A stretch of 64,000 nt of DNA from Streptomyces sp. NBC_01351 (GCF_036237315.1 NZ_CP108356.1:5027501-5091500), one strand, 5' to 3'. Counted from the stretch's first letter, positions 53,541 through 62,204 are shown. The notes: generated by a model from the letters alone, not told the origin. Made by a program: numbers and translations.

Positions 53541-55286
53541 ATGAGTACCCCGCCGCCCCCCAGCCAGCCGCCGTCCGGCGGTTTCGGAGCGCCGCAGGAT
53601 CCCCCCAAGGGCGGGTTCGCCCCGCCGCCGCCCGTACCGCCGGCGCCTCCGCAGCAGCCCCCGACGCAGCCCGTGACCCAGCCGGCGCAGCCGCCGGCCG
53701 GGCAGCCTCCCGCCGGGCAGGCCGCGTACGGGTACCCGCAGCCGGGGCCCGGTTACGGCTACCCGCAGCAGCCCGGGCCGGCCACCACGCCGATGTACGC
53801 GCCCCAGCCCCCGGCGGGCGGCCCGGCCGGCGGCAACGACAAGCGCACCCAGCTGATGATCGTCGGCTCGGCCCTGCTGGCCATCGTCCTCATCGTCGGC
53901 GGCGGCCTCTGGTATACCTCCGGCGACGGCGGCACCGGCGGCGGCACGCAGAACACCGCGACCGGCGACCCCAGCGCCTCCACGGGCAACGACAAGCCCC
54001 AGGAGGCCGGGCCCGCCGTCGAGAAGGCGCCCGGGAACCCCAAGTCGAAGCCGCTGTTCCACCTGCCGAGCCCGCAGCCGGCCGAGCAGGTCGAAACCGA
54101 GGGCTCGTGGATCACCGACACGACCTACGTGAAGTCCGACGTGTCCAAGGTCGTCGGCTACAACCTGGTCGACGGCGCCAAGAAGTGGGAGATCCCGCTC
54201 GCGGGCGAGATCTGCGGAGCGACCAAACACGTCAGCCAGAACAAGTCGGCGATCCTCTTCAAGGCCGGCCAGCCGACGGCCGAGAACAAGTACCTGCCGT
54301 GCACCGAGGTCGGCGTCATCGACCTGGAGGCCGGCAAGCTCGTCTGGTCCGGCAACGCCAAGAGCACCAGCGGCGGTGACCGGCCGGCGAGCCTGCGCGA
54401 GGTCACCATCAGCGGCAACACCGTGGCCGCCGCCGACATCTCCATCGGCGGCGCCGCCTGGAACCTCGCAGACGGCAAGTCCCTGTGGCTCCCCAAGGTC
54501 GACGCCGAGCAGTGCCGCGACACCGGCTACGCGGGCGGCGAGGCCCTCGCCGTCATCCGCAAGTGCGGCCAGAGCCCCAACTACACCCTGTACGCGCAGA
54601 TCCTCGACCCGACGACCGGCGCGCCCAAGGCCTCGTACAAGCTCTCCCCGGGCATCGACTACGCCGGCATCGTCTCCACCAAGCCGCTGGTCGTCGCCGC
54701 CGACGTCGGCGACACCGCGAAGAACGCCACCGGCGTCAGCGACCTCTTCGTCGTCGACGACAAGGGCGAGCTGAAGGCGCGCATCTCCGTCGCCTCCGGC
54801 AACTTCGACGGCAAGTGCGCGGCCACCGAGGTCGAGAAGTGCACGGCCATGGTCGTCGGCAACGGCAAGCTCTACCTGCCCTCCACCGAGCACCAGGGCC
54901 AGGAGAGCAGCATCGGCCGCACCAACGAGCTGCTCTCCTTCGACCTGACGACGGGCAAGCAGACCAGCGACCGCGCCGACGCCGGTGAGGGCTACCAGCT
55001 CACCCCGCTGCGCATGGACGGGCCGAACATCATCGCCTACAAGGAGCCCCCGTACGACAAGGGCGCCCAGGTCGTCAGCATCGACGGCAAGACGATGAAG
55101 GAAACCCTCCTCATGGAGAACCCGGCGGAGAAGACGGGCCAGCGCATCGAGTCCCCCTTCTCGCCGGACTACTCCGAATACCGCTACCACAACGGGAAGC
55201 TCTTCATCTCCCGCACGTCGGTCCGCAAGCCGTACTCGGACAAGTCCGACCCGGAGCACCTCTTCGTCTCCTTCACCGCGAGCTGA
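53541..55286 (+). CDS. PQQ-type beta-propeller membrane protein (copy 2)
   Basis: Paralogue of the preceding gene, 581 residues with the same plan: a Pro/Gln-rich cytoplasmic tail (~100 residues), a helix at ~103-127 (MIVGSALLAIVLIVGGGLWY), then blades with DLEAGKLVWSGNA and SFDLTTGKQTSD. Four cysteines in similar places suggest disulphides outside the cell. The two are almost certainly cotranscribed and may form a heteromer. Function unknown. Confidence 0.8.
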   Translation: MSTPPPPSQPPSGGFGAPQDPPKGGFAPPPPVPPAPPQQPPTQPVTQPAQPPAGQPPAGQAAYGYPQPGPGYGYPQQPGPATTPMYAPQPPAGGPAGGNDKRTQLMIVGSALLAIVLIVGGGLWYTSGDGGTGGGTQNTATGDPSASTGNDKPQEAGPAVEKAPGNPKSKPLFHLPSPQPAEQVETEGSWITDTTYVKSDVSKVVGYNLVDGAKKWEIPLAGEICGATKHVSQNKSAILFKAGQPTAENKYLPCTEVGVIDLEAGKLVWSGNAKSTSGGDRPASLREVTISGNTVAAADISIGGAAWNLADGKSLWLPKVDAEQCRDTGYAGGEALAVIRKCGQSPNYTLYAQILDPTTGAPKASYKLSPGIDYAGIVSTKPLVVAADVGDTAKNATGVSDLFVVDDKGELKARISVASGNFDGKCAATEVEKCTAMVVGNGKLYLPSTEHQGQESSIGRTNELLSFDLTTGKQTSDRADAGEGYQLTPLRMDGPNIIAYKEPPYDKGAQVVSIDGKTMKETLLMENPAEKTGQRIESPFSPDYSEYRYHNGKLFISRTSVRKPYSDKSDPEHLFVSFTAS

Positions 55287-55306
55287 CCCCTCTCGCACAC
55301 CGCACC

Positions 55307-55339
55307 AAGCCCCCGGAAGGTCCGTCCTTCCGGGGGCTT
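55307..55339 (+). terminator. Terminator of the propeller gene pair
   Basis: AAGCCCCCGGAAGG and its complement enclose TCCGT, with TCTG after the stem; 20 bases after the stop. Confidence 0.8.
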
Positions 55340-55415
55340 CTGCGCTGTTACCGGCGCGCACCGTCGAACAAGCGTGTAGCTTGCCGGGTCAGATGAGTCG
55401 GGGGTGGGTGCCTCA

Positions 55416-56138
55416 ATGGGCGTACGGGTCGTGGTGGTCGACGAGCACCGGCTGCTGGCCGAGGCGCTCGCCTCTGCCCTGAAACTGCGCGGTCACCGGG
55501 TGCTGGCGGCCGCCGCCCCGGCCGCGGGCGCAGCCGACGTCGTCATCAACCGGGCCCCCGAGGTCTGCCTGCTGGGCACGGCGTCACCCGCCGAGCCCGG
55601 GGTCTTCGAACCCATCGTGCGGATCAAGCGGGAGCGCCCGCAGATCGCCGTCGTCGTCCTGGGCCCGGTGCCCAGCCCGCGCGGCATCGCCGCGGCCTTC
55701 GCCGCGGGCGCCTCGGGGTACGTACGGCAGGACGAGCGCATCGAGGGCGTGGAGCGCGCCCTGGCCAAGGCGCGGGCGGGGGAGGTGGCGATCGCCCCCC
55801 AGCTGCTCCAGGGGGCCTTCGCGGAGCTCCTGAACCCCGCGGCCCAGCCCGACGACGAGGGCAGCAGGCTGCTGCGGCTGCTGACCCCGCGGGAGGTGGA
55901 GGTGCTGGTCCGGGTCGCCGAGGGCGAGGACACCCGGCTGATCGCGGCCGGCATGGAGATCGCCCCGAGCACCGCCCGCACGCACGTGCAGCGGGTCCTG
56001 ATGAAGCTGGGCGTGGGCTCACGGCTGGAGGCGGCCGCGCTGGCCGCCCGTACCGGCCTGCTGGACCGCGCGGTCCCGGTACGGCAGGCGGGATCGGCGG
56101 GGCAGACGGGGCCTGCGGGACAGGCGGGGCAGGGCTGA
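55416..56138 (+). CDS. Atypical LuxR-type response regulator without phospho-acceptor Asp
   Basis: Transcription factor of 240 residues with a NarL/LuxR helix-turn-helix (LTPREVEVLVRVAEGEDTRLIAAGMEIAPSTARTHVQRVLMKLGV). The receiver-like N-terminus keeps VVVDEHRLLAEAL, but where phosphorylation Asp should be (VCLLD) it reads VCLLG, so ordinary phosphorylation is not possible. No kinase gene is adjacent. The C-terminus is a short QAG/GQ tail. I prefer ATG 55416 over GTG 55404 because a G-rich site precedes it. Confidence 0.8.
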   Translation: MGVRVVVVDEHRLLAEALASALKLRGHRVLAAAAPAAGAADVVINRAPEVCLLGTASPAEPGVFEPIVRIKRERPQIAVVVLGPVPSPRGIAAAFAAGASGYVRQDERIEGVERALAKARAGEVAIAPQLLQGAFAELLNPAAQPDDEGSRLLRLLTPREVEVLVRVAEGEDTRLIAAGMEIAPSTARTHVQRVLMKLGVGSRLEAAALAARTGLLDRAVPVRQAGSAGQTGPAGQAGQG

Positions 56139-56238
56139 CACCGGGCCCGGATTTCCCCCGAGCCGCCGAATCGGGTAAGCCAGTCTCTTAGTACGCGCGT
56201 GCACGGGCGCGTGTTCCCCGGCGAGAGGCAATAGGCGA

Positions 56239-57213
56239 GTGAGCAAGACGGCGATGCACAAATACCTGGTGACCGGCGGCGCGGGATACGTCGGCAGCGT
56301 GGTCGCGGCCCACCTGCTGGAAGCCGGCCACGAGGTGACCGTCCTCGACGACCTCAGCACCGGCTTCCGCGAGGGGATCCCGGCGGGCGCCACCTTCATC
56401 GAGGGCCGGATCCAGGACGCGGCACGGTACGTGGACTCCTCCTTCGACGCGGTGCTGCACTTCGCGGCCTCCTCGCAGGTCGGCGAGTCCGTGGTGAACC
56501 CGGGCAAGTACTGGGAGAACAACGTCGGCGGCACCCTCGCCCTGCTGGCCGCGATGCGCGAGGCCGGTGTGGGCAAGCTGGTGTTCTCCTCCACCGCGGC
56601 GACCTACGGCGAGCCGACGGAGGGCCTGCTGACGGAGGCCTCGGTGACCGCGCCGACCAACCCGTACGGCGCCTCGAAGCTGGCCGTGGACCACATGATC
56701 GCGGGGGAGTGCGTGGCGCACGGCCTGGCAGCGGTGTCCCTGCGCTACTTCAACGTGGCCGGTGCCTACGGGGAGTTCGGTGAGCGGCACACCCCCGAGA
56801 CCCACCTGATCCCGCTGGTGCTCCAGGTCGCGCTGGGCGAGCGGGAGTCGATCTCGGTGTACGGCGAGGACTACCCGACCCCGGACGGCACCTGCGTGCG
56901 CGACTACATCCACGTCGCCGACCTCGCGGAAGCCCACCTGGCGGCGCTGGAGCACGCCACCGCGGGCGAGCACCTGATCTGCAACCTGGGCAACGGCAGC
57001 GGGTTCTCGGTGCGCGAGGTCGTCGAGACGGTCCGCAAGGTGACCGGCCACGAGATCCCCGAGGTCGTCGCCCCGCGCCGGGCCGGCGACCCGGCGAAGC
57101 TGGTGGCCTCCGCGCGGACCGCGCACGAGCGCCTGGGCTGGACCCCGAGCCGCTCGGACCTCACCGGCATCATCACCGACGCGTGGAACTTCGCGCGCAG
57201 GGACGCCTCCTGA
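56239..57213 (+). CDS. galE: UDP-glucose 4-epimerase
   Basis: Interconverts UDP-glucose and UDP-galactose, complementing galU in this window. 324 residues: NAD motif [20 protein letters not shown] with catalytic Ser/Thr, [10 protein letters not shown] (YxxxK), LRYFNVAGA and [15 protein letters not shown] at 56239 with GAGAGG ten bases upstream; an ATG five codons later is a possible alternative. Flanked by two LuxR-type regulators but separated from them by a gap on the left and a terminator on the right. Confidence 0.93.
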   Translation: MSKTAMHKYLVTGGAGYVGSVVAAHLLEAGHEVTVLDDLSTGFREGIPAGATFIEGRIQDAARYVDSSFDAVLHFAASSQVGESVVNPGKYWENNVGGTLALLAAMREAGVGKLVFSSTAATYGEPTEGLLTEASVTAPTNPYGASKLAVDHMIAGECVAHGLAAVSLRYFNVAGAYGEFGERHTPETHLIPLVLQVALGERESISVYGEDYPTPDGTCVRDYIHVADLAEAHLAALEHATAGEHLICNLGNGSGFSVREVVETVRKVTGHEIPEVVAPRRAGDPAKLVASARTAHERLGWTPSRSDLTGIITDAWNFARRDAS

Positions 57214-57236
57214 ACCACCCCGCCCACTGTTTTCCC

Positions 57237-57272
57237 GCGCGCCCCCCGCACCTCTCGGTGCGGGGGGCGCGC
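57237..57272 (+). terminator. Terminator of galE
   Basis: GCGCGCCCCCCGCACC and its complement enclose TCTC: a 16-bp perfect stem, 23 bases after the stop. Confidence 0.8.
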
Positions 57273-57681
57273 GCATGTCCGCCGCACGCGGGGGTCCGGC
57301 GCTGTGCGCGGGCGCCAGGCGTGCACACGCCGGGTGAAATGCACCCCGTGCAACTGCCCGTGGCACACGCCGGTACGGATACCGCCATCCGGACCTTCGG
57401 TGCAGTCGAATTCAAGCCACGACAAAGGCCGTTCAGCGGCTCCCCACTGGAAAATCGCAAGGAAAACTTCTGCTATTCGGCCAACCGCGAGCCACCGCCG
57501 GGCCTACCCTGATGCGTGACACCGGTGGGGGCCGGTGTTGATTCAGGGGTCGAGACAAGTCGGGTACGACGTCCGGTCCGGGGTAGTGCAGAGATGTCGC
57601 GGCGGCGGCCGCGGCAGCTGTGGATCACCCGGTCCGGGCGCCGTACCCGCCGTTGTCCGTTCCCCTACCCTTGGGGGTTTT
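57273..57681. other. Long regulatory/intergenic region before a LuxR-type regulator gene
   Basis: About 400 bases without a credible gene. The part at 57430-57490 is unusually A-rich (GGAAAATCGCAAGGAAAAC) for this DNA. CTACCCT motifs at ~57505 and ~57664 could be -10 elements. The length suggests a complex promoter for the downstream regulator. Confidence 0.4.
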
Positions 57682-58488
57682 GTGGCTCGTATCCGGGTTC
57701 TCGTCGTCGACGATCACCGCATCTTCGCCGAATCGCTCGCAGCCGCGCTCGCGGCCGAGCCGGACGTGGACGTGTCCGCGGCCGGCAGCGGTCCCGCCGC
57801 CCTGCGCTGCCTCGAACGTGCGGTGGCCGAGGGCCGCCGCTTCGACGTCCTGCTGGTCGACGCCGATCTGGCCGCCGCGGCCGGACCCGGGGCCGCGGCG
57901 GGCGCCGGCGCCCCGGGCGGCGTGCCCGTCCAGCGGGAGTCGGGCTCCGGGTCCGCGCCGCCGGGCCCGGACGGCATCGCCCTGGTCGCCACGGTGCGAG
58001 TCGCGCACCCCGGGGTGCGCACGGTCGTCCTCGCCGAGCGCGACGACCCCCGCCGGGCCGCGCACGCGCTGCAGGCCGGGGCCTCGGGCTGGGTGGCCAA
58101 GGACTGCTCGCTCTCGCGGCTGCTGGCCGTGGTCCGGGGGGTGCTGCGCGAGGAGACCCACCTGCCGCCCGCACTGCTCACCGGGGTGCTGCGCGAGCTG
58201 ACGGCCGCGCGCAAGCACCGGACGGACAGCGAGCGGCTGGTCGAGTCGCTGACCCCGCGCGAGCACGAGGTGCTGCGCTGCATGGTGGCCGGGCTGGGCC
58301 GCAAGGACGTTGCGGCGCGGCTGTTCCTGTCCCCGCACACCGTCCGCACGCACATGCAGAACGTGCTGGGGAAGCTGGGCGTGCACTCCACCCTGGCCGC
58401 GGTGGCCTTGGCCCGGCGGGCGGGCGTACGGCCGGCGGACCTGGGGCTAGCCGGGGATGTTGTCGAACGGAGCGGTCAACTGGCGTAG
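57682..58488 (+). CDS. LuxR/NarL-type response regulator with inserted loop
   Basis: Two-component response regulator of 268 residues: receiver VVDDHRIFAES (acidic pair), phosphorylation Asp in VLLVDADLA, and conserved Lys in GWVAKDCS. Directly after the phospho-Asp strand stands a ~35-residue Gly/Ala/Pro-rich insertion (residues ~72-108) that is not usual in receivers. DNA-binding helix-turn-helix LTPREHEVLRCMVAGLGRKDVAARLFLSPHTVRTHMQNVL. GTG at 57682; GGGGG five bases upstream. No adjacent kinase. It converges with the MarR gene, overlapping its end by 42 bases. Confidence 0.85.
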   Translation: MARIRVLVVDDHRIFAESLAAALAAEPDVDVSAAGSGPAALRCLERAVAEGRRFDVLLVDADLAAAAGPGAAAGAGAPGGVPVQRESGSGSAPPGPDGIALVATVRVAHPGVRTVVLAERDDPRRAAHALQAGASGWVAKDCSLSRLLAVVRGVLREETHLPPALLTGVLRELTAARKHRTDSERLVESLTPREHEVLRCMVAGLGRKDVAARLFLSPHTVRTHMQNVLGKLGVHSTLAAVALARRAGVRPADLGLAGDVVERSGQLA

Positions 58489-58944
58489 CAGCCCGGCGAG
58501 ATCGACCCGCTCGTTCTGCGAGAGCTGGGCGAGGATCGCCCGCTCCTGGGCCAGCAGGCCGGCCAGGGCCTGGTCGGCGCGGTCGCGGCCCTCGGGGGTG
58601 AGCCGCACGAGGACCCCCCGGCGGTCGCTGGGGTCCGGGAGCCGTTCGACGAGGCCCTTCTTGGCGAGCCGGTCGATGCGGTTGGTCATGGTGCCGGAGG
58701 TGACCAGGGTCTGCGTCAGGAGCTGGCCGGGGGAAAGCTGGTAGGGCGCTCCGGCGCGGCGCAGGGAGGTGAGGACGTCGAACTCCCAAGGCTCCAGGCC
58801 GTGCTCGGAGAAGGCCAGCCTGCGGGCCCGGTCGAGGTGGCGCGCGAGCCTGCTGACGCGGCTCAGTACCTCAAGCGGTTCCACGTCGAGGTCAGGGCGC
58901 TCCCGGCGCCATGCCGCTACCAGTCGGTCGACCTCGTCCTCCAT
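58447..58944 (-). CDS. MarR family transcriptional regulator
   Basis: Winged-helix dimeric repressor of 165 residues: LEPWEFDVLTSLRRAG, TQTLVTSGTMTNRIDRLAKKGLVERL (recognition helix) and PSDRRGVLVRLTPEGRD (wing). The ATG at 58944 has TACACT seven bases upstream on the minus strand and no Shine-Dalgarno, so it is probably leaderless. It is divergent from the methyltransferase/VOC genes and very likely binds the palindromes between them. Confidence 0.9.
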   Translation of the reverse strand: MEDEVDRLVAAWRRERPDLDVEPLEVLSRVSRLARHLDRARRLAFSEHGLEPWEFDVLTSLRRAGAPYQLSPGQLLTQTLVTSGTMTNRIDRLAKKGLVERLPDPSDRRGVLVRLTPEGRDRADQALAGLLAQERAILAQLSQNERVDLAGLLRQLTAPFDNIPG

Positions 58945-58972
58945 GCCGATCAGTGTAAGGGGTCTGTCGACA

Positions 58973-59029
58973 TGAAGTCTCTTCACGTCGAGTATCTCGA
59001 CCACGACTATCTTGATGTCGAGATATAAT
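58973..59029. promoter_or_regulatory. Triple MarR-type palindromes and consensus -10
   Basis: TGAAG-TCT-CTTCA (58973-58985), the perfect 15-mer GTCGAGTATCTCGAC (58987-59001) and TATCTTGATGTCGAGATA (59008-59025). The last overlaps a perfect TATAAT -10 (59024-59029) for the methyltransferase gene. The arrangement fits repression of both directions by MarR. Confidence 0.6.
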
Positions 59030-59105
59030 TGGGGCGACCGTGGGGCATGGAGGGTCCCGGAACTGATTCCGCTTCCGACCGCCCCGCCAGCAGGGAGGCT
59101 CGAAC

Positions 59106-59990
59106 ATGTATTCCGATACCGCACGCGCCGGGACCCCCACGTCCACAGCGCCGACCGCACCCACCTGGGATCCCCAGCAGTACCTCCGGCACGCCGGACA
59201 CCGCACCCGGCCCTTTCTCGACCTGCTGAACCGCATACCGGAACTCCCCACCCTCCCCCAGACTTCGTCCGGGGGGACCCCCGGCGCCCGCATCGCCGAC
59301 CTCGGCTGCGGCCCCGGCAACGTCACCGCCCTCCTCGCCGACCGCTGGCCCAACGCCCGCATCACCGGCTTCGACCTGTCCCCGGAGATGCTCCACCGCG
59401 CGGACCAGGAATACGCGGGCCCCACCGCCGGCGGCGGCCGGCTCGACTTCCACCACGCGGACCTCGCCTCCTGGCTCCCCGACGAGCCCTACGACCTGAT
59501 CGTGTCCAACGCCGCCCTCCAATGGGTCCCCAGCCACCCCGGCTCCTTCGGCGCCTGGATCAACGGCCTGCGCCCCGGCGGCACCTTCGCCTTCCAGATC
59601 CCCGGCAACTACCGGGCCCCCAGCCACGCCCTCCTCGCCGAACAGTGCGACACCCCGCGCTGGCGCGCCCGGCTCGCCGGCCACGGCGCCCGCTACAAGC
59701 ACTTCCTCGAACCCGCCGAGTACCTCGCCCGGTTCACCGAACTGGGCTGCGCCGCCGACGTCTGGGAAACCACCTACCACCAACTGCTCCAAGGCCCCGA
59801 CCCGGTGCTCGACTGGGTCAAGGGCACCGCCCTGCGGCCCGTCCTCACCGCCCTGGGCGACGACGAGGAGGCCGTCGCCGCTTTCCTCGCCGAGTACCGC
59901 GACCGGCTGCGCGAGGCCTACCCCACCGGGCCGCGCGGCACCGTCTTCCCCTTCCGCCGCATCTTCGCCGTCGCCCGCAAGGAGGCCTGA
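59106..59990 (+). CDS. SAM-dependent methyltransferase, trans-aconitate methyltransferase type
   Basis: Class I methyltransferase of 294 residues: WDPQQYLRHAGHRTRPFLDLLNRI, SAM loop ARIADLGCGPGNVTALL, GFDLSPEML, LIVSNAALQWVPSHPG and LRPGGTFAFQIPGN, all as in Tam, which methylates trans-aconitate. Residues ~49-59 (TLPQTSSGGTP) are encoded by an in-frame copy of the genome's hairpin repeat, inserted just before motif I. GGGAGG seven bases before the ATG. Likely regulated by the divergent MarR. Confidence 0.88.
   Translation: MYSDTARAGTPTSTAPTAPTWDPQQYLRHAGHRTRPFLDLLNRIPELPTLPQTSSGGTPGARIADLGCGPGNVTALLADRWPNARITGFDLSPEMLHRADQEYAGPTAGGGRLDFHHADLASWLPDEPYDLIVSNAALQWVPSHPGSFGAWINGLRPGGTFAFQIPGNYRAPSHALLAEQCDTPRWRARLAGHGARYKHFLEPAEYLARFTELGCAADVWETTYHQLLQGPDPVLDWVKGTALRPVLTALGDDEEAVAAFLAEYRDRLREAYPTGPRGTVFPFRRIFAVARKEA
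59251..59283 (+). repeat. Hairpin repeat inserted in frame in the methyltransferase gene
   Basis: CCCTCCCCCAGACTTCGTCC followed by G6 and ACCCCC, one base different from the intergenic copies at 17491 and 17624. It adds about eleven residues in a loop before the SAM-binding motif without breaking the frame. Confidence 0.8.
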
Positions 59991-59992
59991 CC

Positions 59993-60400
59993 GTGCTCAC
60001 CGCCGTGGACCACGTCCAACTCGCCGCGCCGCCCGGGTCGGAGGACCGGCTCCGCGCCTACTACACGCACGTCCTCGGCATGACCGAGATCCCCAAACCG
60101 CCCGCCCTCGCCGCACGCGGCGGCTGCTGGTTCGCCGCCGGACCCGTACACCTGCACCTCGGCGTGGAGGAGGACTTCAGGCCCGCCCGCAAGGCCCATC
60201 CGGGGCTGCGGGTCACCGGCATCGTCGAGTACGCGAGCAGACTTGAGGAGCGGGGCGCCACGGTCGTCTGGGACGACAACCTGCCGGGCCACCGCCGCTT
60301 CTACTCCGAGGACCCCGTCGGCAACCGGCTCGAGTTCCTCGAACGACACGGCCCCGAACGACAAGGCCTGGAAGCGGACACCCTGGAACCCTGCGCCTAG
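59993..60400 (+). CDS. VOC (glyoxalase) superfamily protein
   Basis: Small metalloenzyme or binding protein of 135 residues: LTAVDHVQLAAPPGSEDRLRAYY at the N-terminus, HLHLGVEEDF, and DPVGNRLEFLERH with the C-terminal metal-ligand Glu. GTG start with GGAGG seven bases upstream, 2 bases after the methyltransferase stop, hence one operon. The substrate is unknown. Confidence 0.85.
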   Translation: MLTAVDHVQLAAPPGSEDRLRAYYTHVLGMTEIPKPPALAARGGCWFAAGPVHLHLGVEEDFRPARKAHPGLRVTGIVEYASRLEERGATVVWDDNLPGHRRFYSEDPVGNRLEFLERHGPERQGLEADTLEPCA

Positions 60401-60415
60401 AGCGGCAGACGGCAC

Positions 60416-60467
60416 CACGCGACGGCGCCCCGCCACCGGACCTCCGGTGACGGGGCGCCGTCGCGTG
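60416..60467. terminator. Bidirectional terminator between convergent genes
   Basis: A long compound hairpin: outer arms CACGCGACGGCGCCCCG with complement and inner CACCGG-ACCT-CCGGTG. It lies between the VOC gene and the leftward TetR gene, so it can serve both. Confidence 0.8.
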
Positions 60468-60483
60468 CACGGGCGGTCCGCAC

Positions 60484-61158
60484 TCAGTTCTTGCGGCGCC
60501 CCACCAGGTGCGGCTTCGACTCCAGCCCGTCCAGGCCGTGCCAGGCCAGGTTCACCAGATGAGCCGCCACCTCCGCCTTCTTCGGCTTGCGCACGTCCAG
60601 CCACCACTGCCCGGTCAGCGCCACCATCCCCACCAGCGCCTGCGCGTACAGCGGGGCCAGCTTCGGGTCGAAGCCCCGGGCCTTGAACTCCAGACCCAGA
60701 ATGTCCTCGACCTGCGTGGCGATGTCACTGATCAGCGAGGCGAAGGTGCCGGTCGACTGCGCGACCGGGGAATCGCGCACCAGGATCCGGAAGCCGTCCG
60801 TATAGGACTCGATGTAGTCCAGCAGGGCGAACGCCGCCTGCTCCAGCAGCTCCCGCGGGTGCCCGGCCGTCAGAGCGCCCGTCACCCCGTCCAGCAGCTG
60901 GCGCATCTCCCGGTCCACGACGACCGCGTACAGGCCCTCCTTGCCGCCGAAGTGCTCGTACACCACCGGCTTGGACACCCCGGCCTTCGCCGCGATCTCC
61001 TCCACCGAAGTGCCCTCGAAGCCCTTCTCGGCGAACAGCGTCCGGCCGATGTCCAGCAGTTGCTGACGCCGCTCCGCGCCCGTCATCCGGACCCGGCGGC
61101 CGCGCCTGGGCTTGTCGCTGCTGGAATTGCTGCCGTCGATCGCCACGTCCCCCATCAT
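60484..61158 (-). CDS. TetR family regulator, probably of fatty-acid desaturation
   Basis: Repressor of 224 residues: RMTGAERRQQLLDIGRTLFAEKG, HTH TSVEEIAAKAGVSKPVVYEHFGGKEGLYAV, then a ligand domain with GLEFKARGFDPKLAPLYAQALVGMV. The ATG overlaps the stop of the desaturase gene (ATGA), so it is the second gene of that operon and probably controls it through the palindromes at 62174-62204. A direct repeat of ATG makes 61155 an equal start. Confidence 0.88.
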   Translation of the reverse strand: MMGDVAIDGSNSSSDKPRRGRRVRMTGAERRQQLLDIGRTLFAEKGFEGTSVEEIAAKAGVSKPVVYEHFGGKEGLYAVVVDREMRQLLDGVTGALTAGHPRELLEQAAFALLDYIESYTDGFRILVRDSPVAQSTGTFASLISDIATQVEDILGLEFKARGFDPKLAPLYAQALVGMVALTGQWWLDVRKPKKAEVAAHLVNLAWHGLDGLESKPHLVGRRKN

Positions 61159-62135
61159 GCCGGGTTCGGCTCGTTTTCCTTGCGGCGGGCGTCGATGCGG
61201 GCAGCCGACGGCCAGCGGACGTCCGTGGCCCAGCCCAGCTGCTCGAACCAGCGGATCAGCCGGGCACTGGAGTCGACCTGGCCCCGCAGCACGCCGTGGC
61301 GCGCCGACGTCGGATCCGCGTGGTGCAGGTTGTGCCAGGACTCACCACAGGACAGCACGGCCAGCCACCACACGTTGCCCGAACGGTCGCGCGACTTGAA
61401 CGGACGCTTGCCCACCGCGTGACAGATCGAGTTGATCGACCACGTCACGTGGTGCAACAGCGCGACCCGCACCAGCGAACCCCAGAAGAACGCCGTGAAC
61501 GCGCCCCACCAGGACATCGTCACCAGACCGCCCACCAGCGGCGGGATGGCGAGGGAGAACATCGTCCAGAAGATGAAGTCGCGCGAGATGCGCCGGATCG
61601 CCGGGTCCTTGATCAGGTCGGGCGCGTACTTCTGCTGGTCGGTCTGCTCCTCGTCGAAGAGCCAGCCGATGTGCGCCCACCACAGGCCCTTCATCAGCGC
61701 GGGAAGGGTCTCCCCGAACCGCCACGGCGAATGAGGGTCGCCCTCATGGTCCGAGTACTTGTGGTGCTTGCGGTGATCGGCCACCCACCGCACCAGGGGC
61801 CCCTCCACCGCCATCGAGCCCATGACCGCGAGCGCGATGCGCAGCGGCCGCTTCGCCTTGAAGGAACCGTGCGTGAAGTACCGGTGGAACCCGATGGTGA
61901 TCCCGTGGCAGGCCAGGAAGTACATGAAGACCATGAGGCCGAGGTCCAGCCAGCTCACCCCCCAGCCCCAGACCAGCGGAACCGCCGCCAGCAGGGCCAG
62001 GAAGGGAACGGTGATGAACAGCAGGAGGGCGATCTGCTCGATGGACCGCTTGTTCTCGCCGCCGAGAGTCGCGGACGGCGCGGACCCGTCGGAGGGCGCG
62101 GAGGCGCCCTCCATCAGATCGAGGCTGGTGGTCAT
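61155..62135 (-). CDS. Acyl-CoA (delta-9 type) fatty acid desaturase
   Basis: Membrane di-iron desaturase of 326 residues putting a double bond in acyl chains, altering membrane fluidity. Three His boxes: HRYFTH, HRKHHKYSD and HNLHHAD, with four helices in two pairs (IALLLFITVPFLALLAAVPLVW; GGLVTMSWWGAFTAFFWGSLV). AGGGG six bases before the ATG. First gene of an operon with the TetR regulator. Paired palindromes lie 40-70 bases upstream. Confidence 0.93.
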   Translation of the reverse strand: MTTSLDLMEGASAPSDGSAPSATLGGENKRSIEQIALLLFITVPFLALLAAVPLVWGWGVSWLDLGLMVFMYFLACHGITIGFHRYFTHGSFKAKRPLRIALAVMGSMAVEGPLVRWVADHRKHHKYSDHEGDPHSPWRFGETLPALMKGLWWAHIGWLFDEEQTDQQKYAPDLIKDPAIRRISRDFIFWTMFSLAIPPLVGGLVTMSWWGAFTAFFWGSLVRVALLHHVTWSINSICHAVGKRPFKSRDRSGNVWWLAVLSCGESWHNLHHADPTSARHGVLRGQVDSSARLIRWFEQLGWATDVRWPSAARIDARRKENEPNPA

Positions 62136-62173
62136 GGGTGTCCCCTGAGGGTGAGAAGTCGGCAGGTGCTGGG

Positions 62174-62204
62174 GTTACGGACGCGTAACCTACGGCATCG
62201 TAAG
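62174..62204. promoter_or_regulatory. Two adjacent TTACG/CGTAA operators of the desaturase operon
   Basis: GTTACGGACGCGTAAC (62174-62189) is directly followed by CTACGGCATCGTAAG (62190-62204). On the minus strand the second overlaps a CATACT or TACGAT -10. Two adjoining sites suggest binding of two repressor dimers, likely the TetR of this operon. Confidence 0.55.

Noticed and set aside
57183..57512. 109-codon frame downstream of galE
   Set aside because: It runs through the galE terminator and has no ribosome site or recognisable motif.
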